The notes beneath the pieces were generated by a model. It ran no database searches. It saw only the letters and a program-made list of their open reading frames with translations, and was not told the DNA's origin. Shown one piece after another: positions 8,600-16,920 of a DNA stretch of 64,000 nucleotides; the stretch's first letter is position 1, and each line of letters opens with the position of its first letter. Both the position numbers and the translations under genes were made by a program. Location of the stretch: NCBI GenBank assembly GCA_029260755.1, contig JAJDCQ010000091.1:1-64000 (forward strand), written 5' to 3'. Source of the stretch: Planctomycetota bacterium. Its GTDB lineage: Bacteria > Planctomycetota > J058 > JAJDCQ01.

Positions 8600-8853
8600 G
8601 CGGGGGGTGCCTCCTCGATGCGAGCCGGCCGTTCGGCGCACATTCTAGACGAGGGGTCCGGAGAGGGGGAGCGGATGCGCCGCAGGTGAGGTCGGAGCGG
8701 GGCTGGGGTCATGGGTCGGGAGTCTCCGGGGGCAGATAGTCAGGTAAAGTCCCCCAGATACGTCGGGGTGTTCGCGTGTGTAAGTGCGCAAAAACACGCG
8801 TGTTGTGGCGGCATCGTCGTGCCGCTACGATGCCATCCGAGGTTAGTTTGCCC
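8600..8853. other. Intergenic region
   Basis: Divergent space upstream of the DUF2834 gene and of the response-regulator remnant. I see no complete gene, RNA gene or consensus promoter. Together with the remnant it makes a 368-base gap in intact coding. The sequence around 8740-8860 has lower GC than the flanks (for example GTAAAGTC, TAAGTGCGCAAAAACACG), consistent with decayed or inserted sequence. Confidence 0.4.
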
Positions 8854-8958
8854 GAGTCGACCGATTGCGTACGTCGTAAGCCGGTCGATCTCAGCCAGTT
8901 CACCGAGGCCGTGCGCGAGCTCGGCCTGTTCTGGGGCGTCTCGACGAGTCGCCACTGA
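8854..8958 (+). pseudogene. 3' remnant of an Rcp1-like response regulator
   Basis: The last 30 or so codons of a frame ending at 8958 read DCVRRKPVDLSQFTEAVRELG followed by LFWGV. This matches the C-terminal end of single-domain receiver proteins of the Rcp1 type, where a conserved KPVD, then QF..AVR..G.(Y/F)W, closes the fold. Upstream of about 8854 the frame no longer resembles a receiver: the expected DDD site, the D-LP phosphoacceptor strand and the L-TSS strand are all missing. So only the alpha5 end survives. In intact loci such a regulator commonly sits just before a REC-PAS-histidine kinase exactly like the next gene, which begins 10 bases downstream. I infer a 5'-truncated pseudogene. 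Confidence 0.6.
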
Positions 8959-8967
8959 TCGTCGACC

Positions 8968-11400
8968 ATGAGTGAGGCACCCTCTCCCCTCCGAGTCCTC
9001 CACCTCGAGGACGACCCGCTCGACGTCGAGCTTGTTCGTGACGCCCTCGAGGCCGAGGGGCAGGCGGTCGAGATCACCCACGTGGAGACCCGGCCCGCGT
9101 TCGAGGCGGCGCTCGCGTCGAACGCCTGGGATGTGATCCTCGCCGACTACACCCTCCCGAGCTTCGGGGCGATCGATGCGCTGGCGGTGCGAGCCCGGCT
9201 CGCCGCCGACACCCCGCTCGTGATCGTCTCGGGAACCGTCGGCGAGGAGCTCGCGATCGACGCCATGCGGGCGGGGGCGAGCGACTACGTTCTGAAAGAC
9301 CGGCTGGGACGGCTCGTACCGGCGATGAGTCGGGCGGTCCGGGAGCGCGACGATCGCCGGGCGCGGATCGAGGCCGAGGAGGAAACGGCGCGGCACGCCG
9401 AGGCGCTGGCGGCCTCCCGGCATCTGCTCGCGGCGCAGGGAGACATCCTCGAGCTCGTCGTCGACAGCATGGCGGAAGGGGTCGTCGTCGCGAACGCGGC
9501 CGGGCGACTGGTGCTCTTCAACCGCGCGGCCGAGGAGATCCTCGGGCGGGGCCTCCTCGACGTCGGACCGGAGAGCTGGTCCGAGGCGTACGGCTGCTTC
9601 CACACCGACGGCGGGAGGTTCTTCGCGGTCGAGGAGCTGCCGCTCGTCCGGGCGCTGGCGGGGGAGCGGGTCGAGCCGGTGGAGATGCTGATCCGGAACG
9701 AAGGGCGGCCGGAGGGCGTTCGCATCGAGGTGATGGCGCGCCCCCTCGGCGACGGCCGGGTCGGAGCCCGTCAGGGGGCCGTCGCCGTCATTCGCGACGT
9801 GACCGAGCAGCTCCGGCACCAGAAGGAGCTCCTCCAGGCGGAGGCTCAGCTTCGTCAGGCCCAGAAGATGGAGGGGATCGGCCGACTCGCGGGCGGGATC
9901 GCCCACGACTTCAACAATCTCCTCTCCGGGATCATCGGCTTCAGCGAGCTGGCGCTCGGACTGGAGGTGAGCGAGAAGGCCCGGCGCTACCTCGAGCAGA
10001 TCCACGGCGCCGGCGAGAAGGCGGCCGGGCTGACCCGGCAGCTCCTCGCGTTCGGACGCAAGCAGCGTCTCGCCCCCCGCGTCGTGAGCCTGAACGCGAT
10101 CCTCGAGGACTCGATCCGCCTGCTCGAGCGTCTGATCGGCGAGGACATCGAGCTCGTCTTCGACGCGGGCGCCGACCTCGCGTCGGTCCGGGTCGATCCC
10201 CACCAGCTCGAGCAGGTGATCCTCAACCTGTGCGTCAACGCCCGGGATGCGATGCCCGACGGGGGACGCCTCTTGATCGAGACGGCCAACGAGCTCGTCG
10301 AGCCCGACGCCGGAAGCGAACGACCCGGCCTGGCGCCGGGACGCTACGTCCGGCTCTCGGTCGCCGACACCGGCGTGGGCATGGACGCGGCGACCCTCGA
10401 GCAGATCTTCGAGCCGTTCTTCACGACGAAGGCGGTGGGCAAGGGCACGGGACTCGGGCTCGCGACGGTCCACGGCATTGTGAAGCAGAGCGGGGGGCAT
10501 CTCTGGGTCGACAGTCGCCCGGGTGAGGGCACCGTCTTCCGGATCGTCTTCCCGGCGGTGGCCGAGCGACCGGCGACCGGCAAGTCGACGCGTTTCGTGG
10601 CGAACCTCCAGCGGGGTGATGAGCGGTTGCTGGTCGTCGAGGACGACGACACGGTCGCCGAGCTCGCCCGGATGTGTCTCCAGACCGCGGGCTACACGGT
10701 CGAGCTGGTCCGGAACGCCGAGGACGCCCTGCGGATCCTGGAAGGGGACGCCCCGATCGACCTGCTCCTGACCGATGTGGTCATGCCCGGTATGCGAGGA
10801 ACCGAGCTCGCGCGGAGGGCGCGGGAGCTCCATCCCGGCCTGGCCGTCATTCTGATGTCCGGATACGCGGAGACGGGCGGGGCCGACCCCGACTCGACCG
10901 GCGACGGCTTCTCCTTTCTCCAGAAACCGATCACGCCGCGCGTGCTCTCCCGCTGCGTGCGGGAGACGCTCGCCGTCTCGGCGGCCGCGGTGATGCGCGG
11001 CTCGGGGTCGGGGCTGGGCCGCCCCGCCGAGGTCGCGCCGGCGACGGTCCTGGTCGTCGATGACTCGCTCACCGTGCGGGGCTTCGCCGGCGAGGTGCTC
11101 GAGGAGGCGGGCTACCGGGTGCTCCTGGCCGAGTCGCCGGCGGAGGCGCTCGCGCTCGGGCAGACGCGGTCGATCGATCTGATCCTGAGCGACGTCGTCA
11201 TGCCGGGGATGACCGGGCCGGAGCTCGTCGCGGCGATGAGGGAGTCCACCTCCGGAGCGCTGCCAGTCCTCTTCATGTCGGGCTACACCCAGAGCGCCGC
11301 GACGGGGCAGGGGCTCCTCGGCGCCGACGAGGCGTTCATCGAGAAGCCGTTCTCGCCCGAAGGCCTCGTCTCCCGGGTGGGGGAAGCGCTCGGGCGGTAG
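8968..11400 (+). CDS. Hybrid histidine kinase (REC-PAS-HisKA-HATPase-REC-REC)
   Basis: 810 residues with no membrane segment, so a soluble sensor kinase. Domains in order: receiver 1 (about 8-125, phospho-Asp60 in VILADYTLP); coiled linker; PAS (about 155-280, GVVVANAAGRLVLFNRAAEEILG); HisKA with phospho-His313 in GGIAHDFNN; HATPase_c (LCVNARDAM N-box about 421-429, DTGVGM 467-472, FEPFFTTK 481-488, GTGLGLAT 493-500); receiver 2 (Asp603 in LLTDVVMPGM); receiver 3 (Asp742 in LSDVVMPGM). The N-terminal receiver is of the kind normally fed by a partner kinase, and the two C-terminal receivers suggest a branched phosphorelay. It lacks an attached output domain, and the partner CheY-like gene upstream is only a remnant. 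Confidence 0.92.
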   Translation: MSEAPSPLRVLHLEDDPLDVELVRDALEAEGQAVEITHVETRPAFEAALASNAWDVILADYTLPSFGAIDALAVRARLAADTPLVIVSGTVGEELAIDAMRAGASDYVLKDRLGRLVPAMSRAVRERDDRRARIEAEEETARHAEALAASRHLLAAQGDILELVVDSMAEGVVVANAAGRLVLFNRAAEEILGRGLLDVGPESWSEAYGCFHTDGGRFFAVEELPLVRALAGERVEPVEMLIRNEGRPEGVRIEVMARPLGDGRVGARQGAVAVIRDVTEQLRHQKELLQAEAQLRQAQKMEGIGRLAGGIAHDFNNLLSGIIGFSELALGLEVSEKARRYLEQIHGAGEKAAGLTRQLLAFGRKQRLAPRVVSLNAILEDSIRLLERLIGEDIELVFDAGADLASVRVDPHQLEQVILNLCVNARDAMPDGGRLLIETANELVEPDAGSERPGLAPGRYVRLSVADTGVGMDAATLEQIFEPFFTTKAVGKGTGLGLATVHGIVKQSGGHLWVDSRPGEGTVFRIVFPAVAERPATGKSTRFVANLQRGDERLLVVEDDDTVAELARMCLQTAGYTVELVRNAEDALRILEGDAPIDLLLTDVVMPGMRGTELARRARELHPGLAVILMSGYAETGGADPDSTGDGFSFLQKPITPRVLSRCVRETLAVSAAAVMRGSGSGLGRPAEVAPATVLVVDDSLTVRGFAGEVLEEAGYRVLLAESPAEALALGQTRSIDLILSDVVMPGMTGPELVAAMRESTSGALPVLFMSGYTQSAATGQGLLGADEAFIEKPFSPEGLVSRVGEALGR

Positions 11401-11464
11401 CGCAATCCTGGACTCGATTTGCGACGCCCGCCTGCGGGGGCTAAGCTCCCTATAGGCGAGCGCG

Positions 11465-14400
11465 ATGTCATCAGACGTTCCATCAATGCCGCCCGGGAGG
11501 CCGCCCGACCGTCCTCCGGGTCCGGTTCCTCCTCCGCCGATGCCTCCGGGGCACTCGTCTCGGCGGCATCGAGCGCTCCCGCCTCCGCCTCCCGGCGCGT
11601 CTTCGCGCCGCATCGCCGTCGGGCCCGCGTCGATCCCGCCCGGGCAGGGCCCCGGCTCGGGGACGCGCTACCCCACCGTCAATCGGCCGCCCTCGTCGAC
11701 GCCCGGTCAGGCGAGCCCGGCGCCGCTCGCGCCCGCGTCGAGGCCCGGCTCGCACGGGTTCCGGACGGGCTCGAGTCACGGGTCGCGGCCTGGGTCGCGG
11801 CCCGGATCGCGACCGAGCAGCGCGTCGGGGCGGACGCGCGATCGCTTCAAGCCCGGGTCGCGCTTCGGCGACTACATCTTCCTCGAGCCGCTCGGTCGCG
11901 GCGGCATGGCCGTCGTCTACAAGGGGCGTCACGTCGCGAGCGGCGAGGTCCACGCGGTCAAGGTCATCCGGGCGGACTACCTCGGCAAGGCGGCCGAGCG
12001 CGCCCTCGCGCGCTTCCAGCGCGAGGTCGAGGTGCTCGCGCGGATCGATCCCTACCCCGGGCTGGTCAAGATCCACGATGTCGGGATCGTCGACGGGCTG
12101 CCGTGGTACGCGATGGACCACGTCGACGGGCAGCCGCTCTCGCGCGTCCTCGCGATGGGGTCGCTCACGCCGCGGGAGTCCGCTCACGTCGCCGCGGTGA
12201 TCGCGCGGGCCGTCCACCATGCCCACGCCCACGGAATCGTCCATCGCGACCTCAAGCCGGGCAACGTCCTCCTCGACCTCGAGGGGCAGCCCTGGGTCGT
12301 CGACTTCGGCCTCGCCTTCGACGTCGCCGGCGATCGGCTGACCAAGACCGGAGAGATGCTCGGCACGCCCTACTACATGGCGCCCGAGCAGCTCTCGGCG
12401 AAGCTCGGGCAGAACCTGGGCGACGTCACGGCCGCGACGGATGTCTACGGCCTCGGCGCCGTCCTGTTCGAGATGCTGGCCGGCCGGCCGCCGTTCAAGT
12501 GCGACACCCTGACGAAGCTCCTCAAGGAGGCGCTCGAGACGAAGCCGCCCTCGCCGCGGAAGTTCAACCAGCTCGTCCCCGAGCCGCTCGGACGGATCTG
12601 CCTCCGCGCTCTCGAGAAGAAGGCCGAGCGCCGTCACCGGACGGCCCTCGCGTTCGCCGAGGAGCTCGAGGCGTGGTGCGAGGACGACGACGCCGGGGTC
12701 GAGCCGCCGGTGAGCAACCGGGTCGTCGCGTTCGCCGTGACGGTCGCGGTGTTCCTCGTCGTGGTCGGCGCGGTCGCGATCGGGCTCGTCGTGCGCGGGT
12801 CCGCGGCCACGAGCGTGGCGGCCTCGCCGAGCGTCGACCCGTCCGAGCTCGACCGGCTCGAGGGACGCTTCGCCGAGAACGGGCGGCTGACCCGCGACGA
12901 GGAGGCGCTCCTCGATCCGCTCGAGCGCGCGCTCGAGGGGCGCGCCGCCGAGCTGCGGCGACTCGAGCGCCTCCGCGCCCTGGCGGCCCTCTGCCGCGAG
13001 AAGCCTCACGAGAGCTCCGACGCCCGGGCGATCGCCAGCCTCCAGGCGCTCATCCGGCCCGACGGCGCGCTCGATCAGATCCTCCTCGTCGAGCTCCAGG
13101 GCACGCTCGCCGCCCGGGGGCGCCTCGATGCCCTCAACGCGATCCTCCACGAGGCCGAGCCGGTCGCCGTCGCCGACGACTCGGTCGCGCCCGCCCTCGC
13201 GCGGGCGATCGCGACCGGCGAGGTCGCCCTCCTCGTCCCGCCCGAGCAGGAGCGCGCGTTCAACGTCCTCTACCGGGCCCCCGGGCTCGAGGAGGTCGTC
13301 CGGGGCGAGCTGCTCGTTCGTCGCGGCGCCCGGGCGATCGGCGCGGGCGAGTCGCGCTACGACGACGCCCTCGAGGCGGCCGTCCGGGCGCTCTCGGTCC
13401 ACGGAGTCCGCGCCCCGTCGGAGCGCTGGCCGGCGGGCTTCGTCGCCCACGTCCAGAGCCGCTTCGTCGAGCGGCTCGAGGCCGGCGGGGGCGACGCGGC
13501 CGCGATCCTCGTGCTGCTCGAGCGGACGACCGACCCCGAGCCGCCGAGCGTCGAGGTCGTCGTCCGGTTGCACCGGCTCATGCGGGGGGCCGTGCCGGCC
13601 CGGATCGAGAACGGGGACGCCACGGTCGAGGACCTCGACCGCGGGCTGGTCGGCCTCGCCTACCTCCACCGGTTCGGGCTCGATCCGATCGAGCGGCGGT
13701 GGTTCGACGACCACTTCGCCGACTTCGACTTCGAGTGGGCGGCGGCCCGCGCCGCGGAGGAGGCGAGCCGACCGGCCGAGCGCCGGAGCGCCGCCCTCCT
13801 CGACTGCCTCATCCGGATGTTCCTCCTCCCCGATCACGACGACGGGGTCGCCGCGCTCGAGCGGGCGAAGCCGTGGGTCGAGGCGCTCGCCGAGGTGCCG
13901 ATCGACGAGCGGTGGTGGCAGGTCGCCGTCGGGATGCACCACAGCATCGCCGGTGATCGCGAGAAGGCGCGCGTGTTCACCGAGCGGGCGCTCACCCTCC
14001 AGGCCGACCTGGCGCCGGAGAAGCGCTGGCCATACATCGGCGAGGCGGTCGTCGACGTGGTGACCGAGCTCGCCGAGGGGCGGGAGAAGGACTGGAAGGA
14101 CGACCTCGTCGTCGTCGGCGAGGTGGCCCTCGAGGCGGCGTCGCTCGTCCGGCTCGGTCGACCGAAGGTGGAGGCGATCGTCGAGCGCGGCGGCGACCCG
14201 CCGTGGGCGTACGATCGGATCACCGGCGTCATCGAGGAGCTCGACGCGCTCGCGCAGGCGTGGCTGCGCTACCCGCGCGGCAAGAGCTCGACGCCGGCCT
14301 GCTGCGAGGAGGCGCGTGCGGCCGGGACGCCGGACCCCGATCAGTTCGTCGCCGAGGGCCTCGCCCTCGCCGAGGAGACGGGAGAGCGGTCGGGCTCGAT

Positions 14401-15127
14401 CGTTCACCTCCTCCGCACCTCGGTCGCCCACCATCGCGTCCACGAGCGGTGGGACGAGGCGCTCGCCGCGGCCGCGACCGGTCGTCGCTTCCTCGCCGAG
14501 ATGGACCCCGACGATCCGCCCGACCACCGGTTCCACGCGGTCGTCACGATGTCGACGGTGCTCGTCGAGGTCGCCGGCGTCGCCGTCGATCGAGGCAATT
14601 ACGAGGAGGGCAAGGCGACGATCGAGGAGGCGATCGCGCTGCTCGAGGGAGAGGAGGAGCTGACCAAGGCGATCAAGATCCGGCGACGGGTGAACCTCTC
14701 GGCGCTCCACCAGTACCGCAGTCGGCACCGGGTTCAGGGGAACCGGGAGGAGGTGCTCGGCCACATCACGCGCGCGCTCGAGTACCTCGAGAGCCTCGAC
14801 GGTGAGCTCGACGACCGCGAGGAGGAGGACCGCCTCCCGCGGATGGCGTCGATCCTGCACGAGCGCGCGATCGTCCTCGACCGGATGGAGCGCGACGACG
14901 AGGCGATCGCCGACCTCACCCGCGGGATCGCCCTGCTCGTCGACCGATCTCCGGCGAAGGACCGCCAGGACGAGGACGTCCGCCTCAAGGTGCTCGGCAC
15001 CCTCTACAACTACCGCTCGCAGGTGCACTGGCAGCACGAGCGGAAGGAGGAGTTCGAGGCGGACCGGGCGGCCTACGACGAGTGGAAGGCGGCGTATCAG
15101 CGGCTCCACGACTCGGATGGCGAGTAG
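11465..15127 (+). CDS. Membrane-anchored Ser/Thr protein kinase with helical-repeat C-terminal region
   Basis: 1220 residues. A Pro/Ser/Arg-rich disordered N-terminal tail (1-130; repeats of PGSRPGSRP) precedes a complete Hanks-type kinase domain (about 137-405): glycine loop GRGGMA 144-149, Lys166, HRDLKPGN 260-267, DFG 280-282, APEQ 306-309. A single transmembrane helix follows at about 420-443. The remaining roughly 770 residues, expected outside the cytoplasm, are Glu/Arg/Ala-rich and helical; their end looks like TPR or other helical repeats (pairs such as AIVLDRMERDDEAIADLTRG). The kinase therefore probably couples an extracytoplasmic sensor to intracellular phosphorylation. The long Pro-rich N-terminus is unusual. 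All catalytic residues are present, so it should be active. Confidence 0.9.
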   Translation: MSSDVPSMPPGRPPDRPPGPVPPPPMPPGHSSRRHRALPPPPPGASSRRIAVGPASIPPGQGPGSGTRYPTVNRPPSSTPGQASPAPLAPASRPGSHGFRTGSSHGSRPGSRPGSRPSSASGRTRDRFKPGSRFGDYIFLEPLGRGGMAVVYKGRHVASGEVHAVKVIRADYLGKAAERALARFQREVEVLARIDPYPGLVKIHDVGIVDGLPWYAMDHVDGQPLSRVLAMGSLTPRESAHVAAVIARAVHHAHAHGIVHRDLKPGNVLLDLEGQPWVVDFGLAFDVAGDRLTKTGEMLGTPYYMAPEQLSAKLGQNLGDVTAATDVYGLGAVLFEMLAGRPPFKCDTLTKLLKEALETKPPSPRKFNQLVPEPLGRICLRALEKKAERRHRTALAFAEELEAWCEDDDAGVEPPVSNRVVAFAVTVAVFLVVVGAVAIGLVVRGSAATSVAASPSVDPSELDRLEGRFAENGRLTRDEEALLDPLERALEGRAAELRRLERLRALAALCREKPHESSDARAIASLQALIRPDGALDQILLVELQGTLAARGRLDALNAILHEAEPVAVADDSVAPALARAIATGEVALLVPPEQERAFNVLYRAPGLEEVVRGELLVRRGARAIGAGESRYDDALEAAVRALSVHGVRAPSERWPAGFVAHVQSRFVERLEAGGGDAAAILVLLERTTDPEPPSVEVVVRLHRLMRGAVPARIENGDATVEDLDRGLVGLAYLHRFGLDPIERRWFDDHFADFDFEWAAARAAEEASRPAERRSAALLDCLIRMFLLPDHDDGVAALERAKPWVEALAEVPIDERWWQVAVGMHHSIAGDREKARVFTERALTLQADLAPEKRWPYIGEAVVDVVTELAEGREKDWKDDLVVVGEVALEAASLVRLGRPKVEAIVERGGDPPWAYDRITGVIEELDALAQAWLRYPRGKSSTPACCEEARAAGTPDPDQFVAEGLALAEETGERSGSIVHLLRTSVAHHRVHERWDEALAAAATGRRFLAEMDPDDPPDHRFHAVVTMSTVLVEVAGVAVDRGNYEEGKATIEEAIALLEGEEELTKAIKIRRRVNLSALHQYRSRHRVQGNREEVLGHITRALEYLESLDGELDDREEEDRLPRMASILHERAIVLDRMERDDEAIADLTRGIALLVDRSPAKDRQDEDVRLKVLGTLYNYRSQVHWQHERKEEFEADRAAYDEWKAAYQRLHDSDGE

Positions 15128-15130
15128 CGG

Positions 15131-15195
15131 CTTCGCCTTCGGCGAAGAGGATGTCACCACGGAGGCACGGAGGACACGGAGGATTCAGGGAGAGA
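15131..15195. repeat. Half copy of the CACGGAG-type intergenic repeat with capping hairpin
   Basis: Starting four bases after the kinase stop there is a perfect hairpin (CTTCGCC, loop TTC, GGCGAAG; 15131-15147). It is followed by AGGATGTCACCACGGAGGCA and CGGAGGACACGGAGG. Only one arm is present, with no inverted partner before the seryl-tRNA synthetase stop. The hairpin may serve as a 3' end structure for the kinase transcript, but no T-run follows. Confidence 0.8.
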
Positions 15196-15249
15196 TGCGC
15201 GTAGCTCGTCCGGGGCTGGCGCTCCCTTCCGTCCGTCTTCGCTTCGACG

Positions 15250-16542
15250 TCAGGCCTTCTTTGGCGCCTCGATCGCCTCCATCCCCCCGAGATACGGTCG
15301 CAGCACCTCGGGGACGGTGACGCTTCCGTCCGGCCGCTGGTAGGTCTCGAGGAGGCAGAGGATCACCCGGGGCAGGGCGAGGCCCGAGCCGTTGAGGGTG
15401 TGGACGAAGCGCGCCTTCCGCTTCTCGTCGCGGTAGCGGATCCGGGCGCGGCGCGCCTGGAAGTCGGTGAAGTTGCTGACGGAGCTGACCTCGTAGTAGC
15501 GCTGCGCTCCGGGCGCCCAGGCCTCGATGTCCCAGCACTTGTTCGCCGCGAAGCTGAGGTCGCCGGTGCAGAGGGTAACCACCCGGTAGGCGAGGCCGAG
15601 GCGCTCGAGGATCGTCTTGGCGTCTCCGAGGAGCTTCTCGTGCTCCTCCGCGCTCGTCTGCGGCTCGACGAGCTTGACGAGCTCGACCTTGTCGAACTGG
15701 TGGACGCGCTGGAGCCCACGGTTGGCGGCGCTGTAGGCGCCGGCCTCGCGCCGGAAGCAGGGCGTGTAGGCGGTGTAGTAGATCGGGAGCTGCGCCCGCT
15801 CGAGGATCTCGTCGCGGTGGATGTTGGTGACGGGCACCTCGGCCGTCGGGATCAGGTAGAGGTCGTCCCGCTCGCAGTGGTACATGTCGTCCGCGAGCTT
15901 GGGGAGCTGGCCGGTCGCGCGCATCGTCTCGGGGTTCACGACGAGCGGCGGCCAGACCTCCTTGTAGCCGTGCTCGGTCGTGTGGGTGTCGAGCATCAGG
16001 TTGATCAGCGCGCGGACGAGCCGGGCGCCGGTCCCGGTGAACAGGACGAAGTTGCTCCCGGCGATCTTGACGCCGCGCCCACCCTCGGCCTCGAACAGCT
16101 CGAGGCCGGCGCCGAGGGCGAGGTGGTCCTTCGCCTCGAAGTCGAACGTCCGCTTCTCGCCCCACTCCTCCTTGAACGCGTTGTCGTCCTCGCTCGTCCC
16201 GACCGGGACGTCGTCGGCGGCGGGGTTGGGGAGCCAGAGGAGCTTCTCGTCGAGCTCGGCGACGACGTCCTTCAGGCGGCCCTCGATCTCGCCGATCCGG
16301 CCGCCGATCTCCTTGCTCCGCGCCTCGAGCTCGTCGCTCGGCTCGCCGGCGCGCTTCCGCTGACCGACCTCCTTGCTGACCTTCTTGCGCTCGTGGAGGA
16401 GCTCGTCGTTCTCGGTCTGGAGGGTGCGGCGCTCCTCGTCGAGGGCGAGGATCCCATCGACGTCGGCGCGCTTCTCCTTCTTGGCGGTGAAGGCCGCCTT
16501 GAGGGCGTCGGGGTCGTCACGAAGGCGCTTGATGTCGAGCAC
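15250..16542 (-). CDS. serS: Seryl-tRNA synthetase
   Basis: 430 residues, the normal length. It charges tRNA-Ser (and tRNA-Sec if present) with serine in the cytoplasm. The N-terminal long coiled-coil arm for the tRNA (about 25-110, rich in Glu/Arg/Lys) precedes the class II catalytic core. Motif 2 is in TPCFRREAGAYSAANRGLQR and motif 3 in NGSGLALPRVILCLLE; the serine-binding TAEVPV segment is present. The start is GTG at 16542 (protein begins MLDIKRLRDDPD as in other SerRS) with GGAG upstream. The family's usual NGSGLAVGR is NGSGLALPR here, seen in several lineages. No T-box or other regulatory leader was recognised. Confidence 0.97.
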   Translation of the reverse strand: MLDIKRLRDDPDALKAAFTAKKEKRADVDGILALDEERRTLQTENDELLHERKKVSKEVGQRKRAGEPSDELEARSKEIGGRIGEIEGRLKDVVAELDEKLLWLPNPAADDVPVGTSEDDNAFKEEWGEKRTFDFEAKDHLALGAGLELFEAEGGRGVKIAGSNFVLFTGTGARLVRALINLMLDTHTTEHGYKEVWPPLVVNPETMRATGQLPKLADDMYHCERDDLYLIPTAEVPVTNIHRDEILERAQLPIYYTAYTPCFRREAGAYSAANRGLQRVHQFDKVELVKLVEPQTSAEEHEKLLGDAKTILERLGLAYRVVTLCTGDLSFAANKCWDIEAWAPGAQRYYEVSSVSNFTDFQARRARIRYRDEKRKARFVHTLNGSGLALPRVILCLLETYQRPDGSVTVPEVLRPYLGGMEAIEAPKKA

Positions 16543-16662
16543 GTCGGTCTCCGGCGTGGGCGGGCGTTCGATGGCTGTGGAAGGGTGGGGCGCATCCTAG
16601 TCGGGCGCCGTCTCTGGTCCAGACCGCGGGGGGACGCTGCGACCGTCTCGGAAAGTGAATCG

Positions 16663-16900
16663 CTTCGCCTACGGCGAAGAGGATGTCACCACGGAGACAC
16701 GGAGAACACGGAGAGTCGCGGTCGGGCGGAGGCCTCTCCGAGCTCGGCGCCGCCGGGCGAGCTCACGGAGAACGGCGCTCTGGTCTCGTTGGGGTCGTCG
16801 GAGGTCGGAGAGCTCCGGATGGCGAGGGCGTGGCAGGACTCCGTGCCACCTCCGTGTTCTCCGTGTCTCCGTGGTGACATCCTGCTCGCCGGAGGCGAGC
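16663..16900. repeat. Complete CACGGAG-type inverted-repeat element
   Basis: Two 33-base arms, 16681-16713 and 16850-16882, are perfect inverted copies; each begins or ends with GGATGTCACC and contains repeated CACGGAG units. Outside each arm is a small hairpin: CTTCGCC-TAC-GGCGAAG (16663-16679) on the left and CTCGCC-GGA-GGCGAG (about 16885-16899) on the right. The 136-base centre contains no recognisable gene. The element lies upstream of serS and downstream of the FHA kinase gene and fills most of the 378-base gap between them. There is no transposase; it resembles a non-autonomous MITE/REP-like repeat. Confidence 0.85.
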
Positions 16901-16920
16901 CCGCGGTCCGCCCGTCGGGG

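Noticed and set aside
8740..11613. Long minus-strand frame opposite the hybrid histidine kinase
   Set aside because: No recognisable domains; the opposite strand encodes a textbook kinase with all motifs.
11483..15160. Very long minus-strand open frame (over 1200 codons) opposite the Ser/Thr kinase
   Set aside because: It is the shadow expected in 70% GC DNA. Its translation is low-complexity Arg/Val/Glu/Leu with no domains, while the plus strand gives a perfect kinase.
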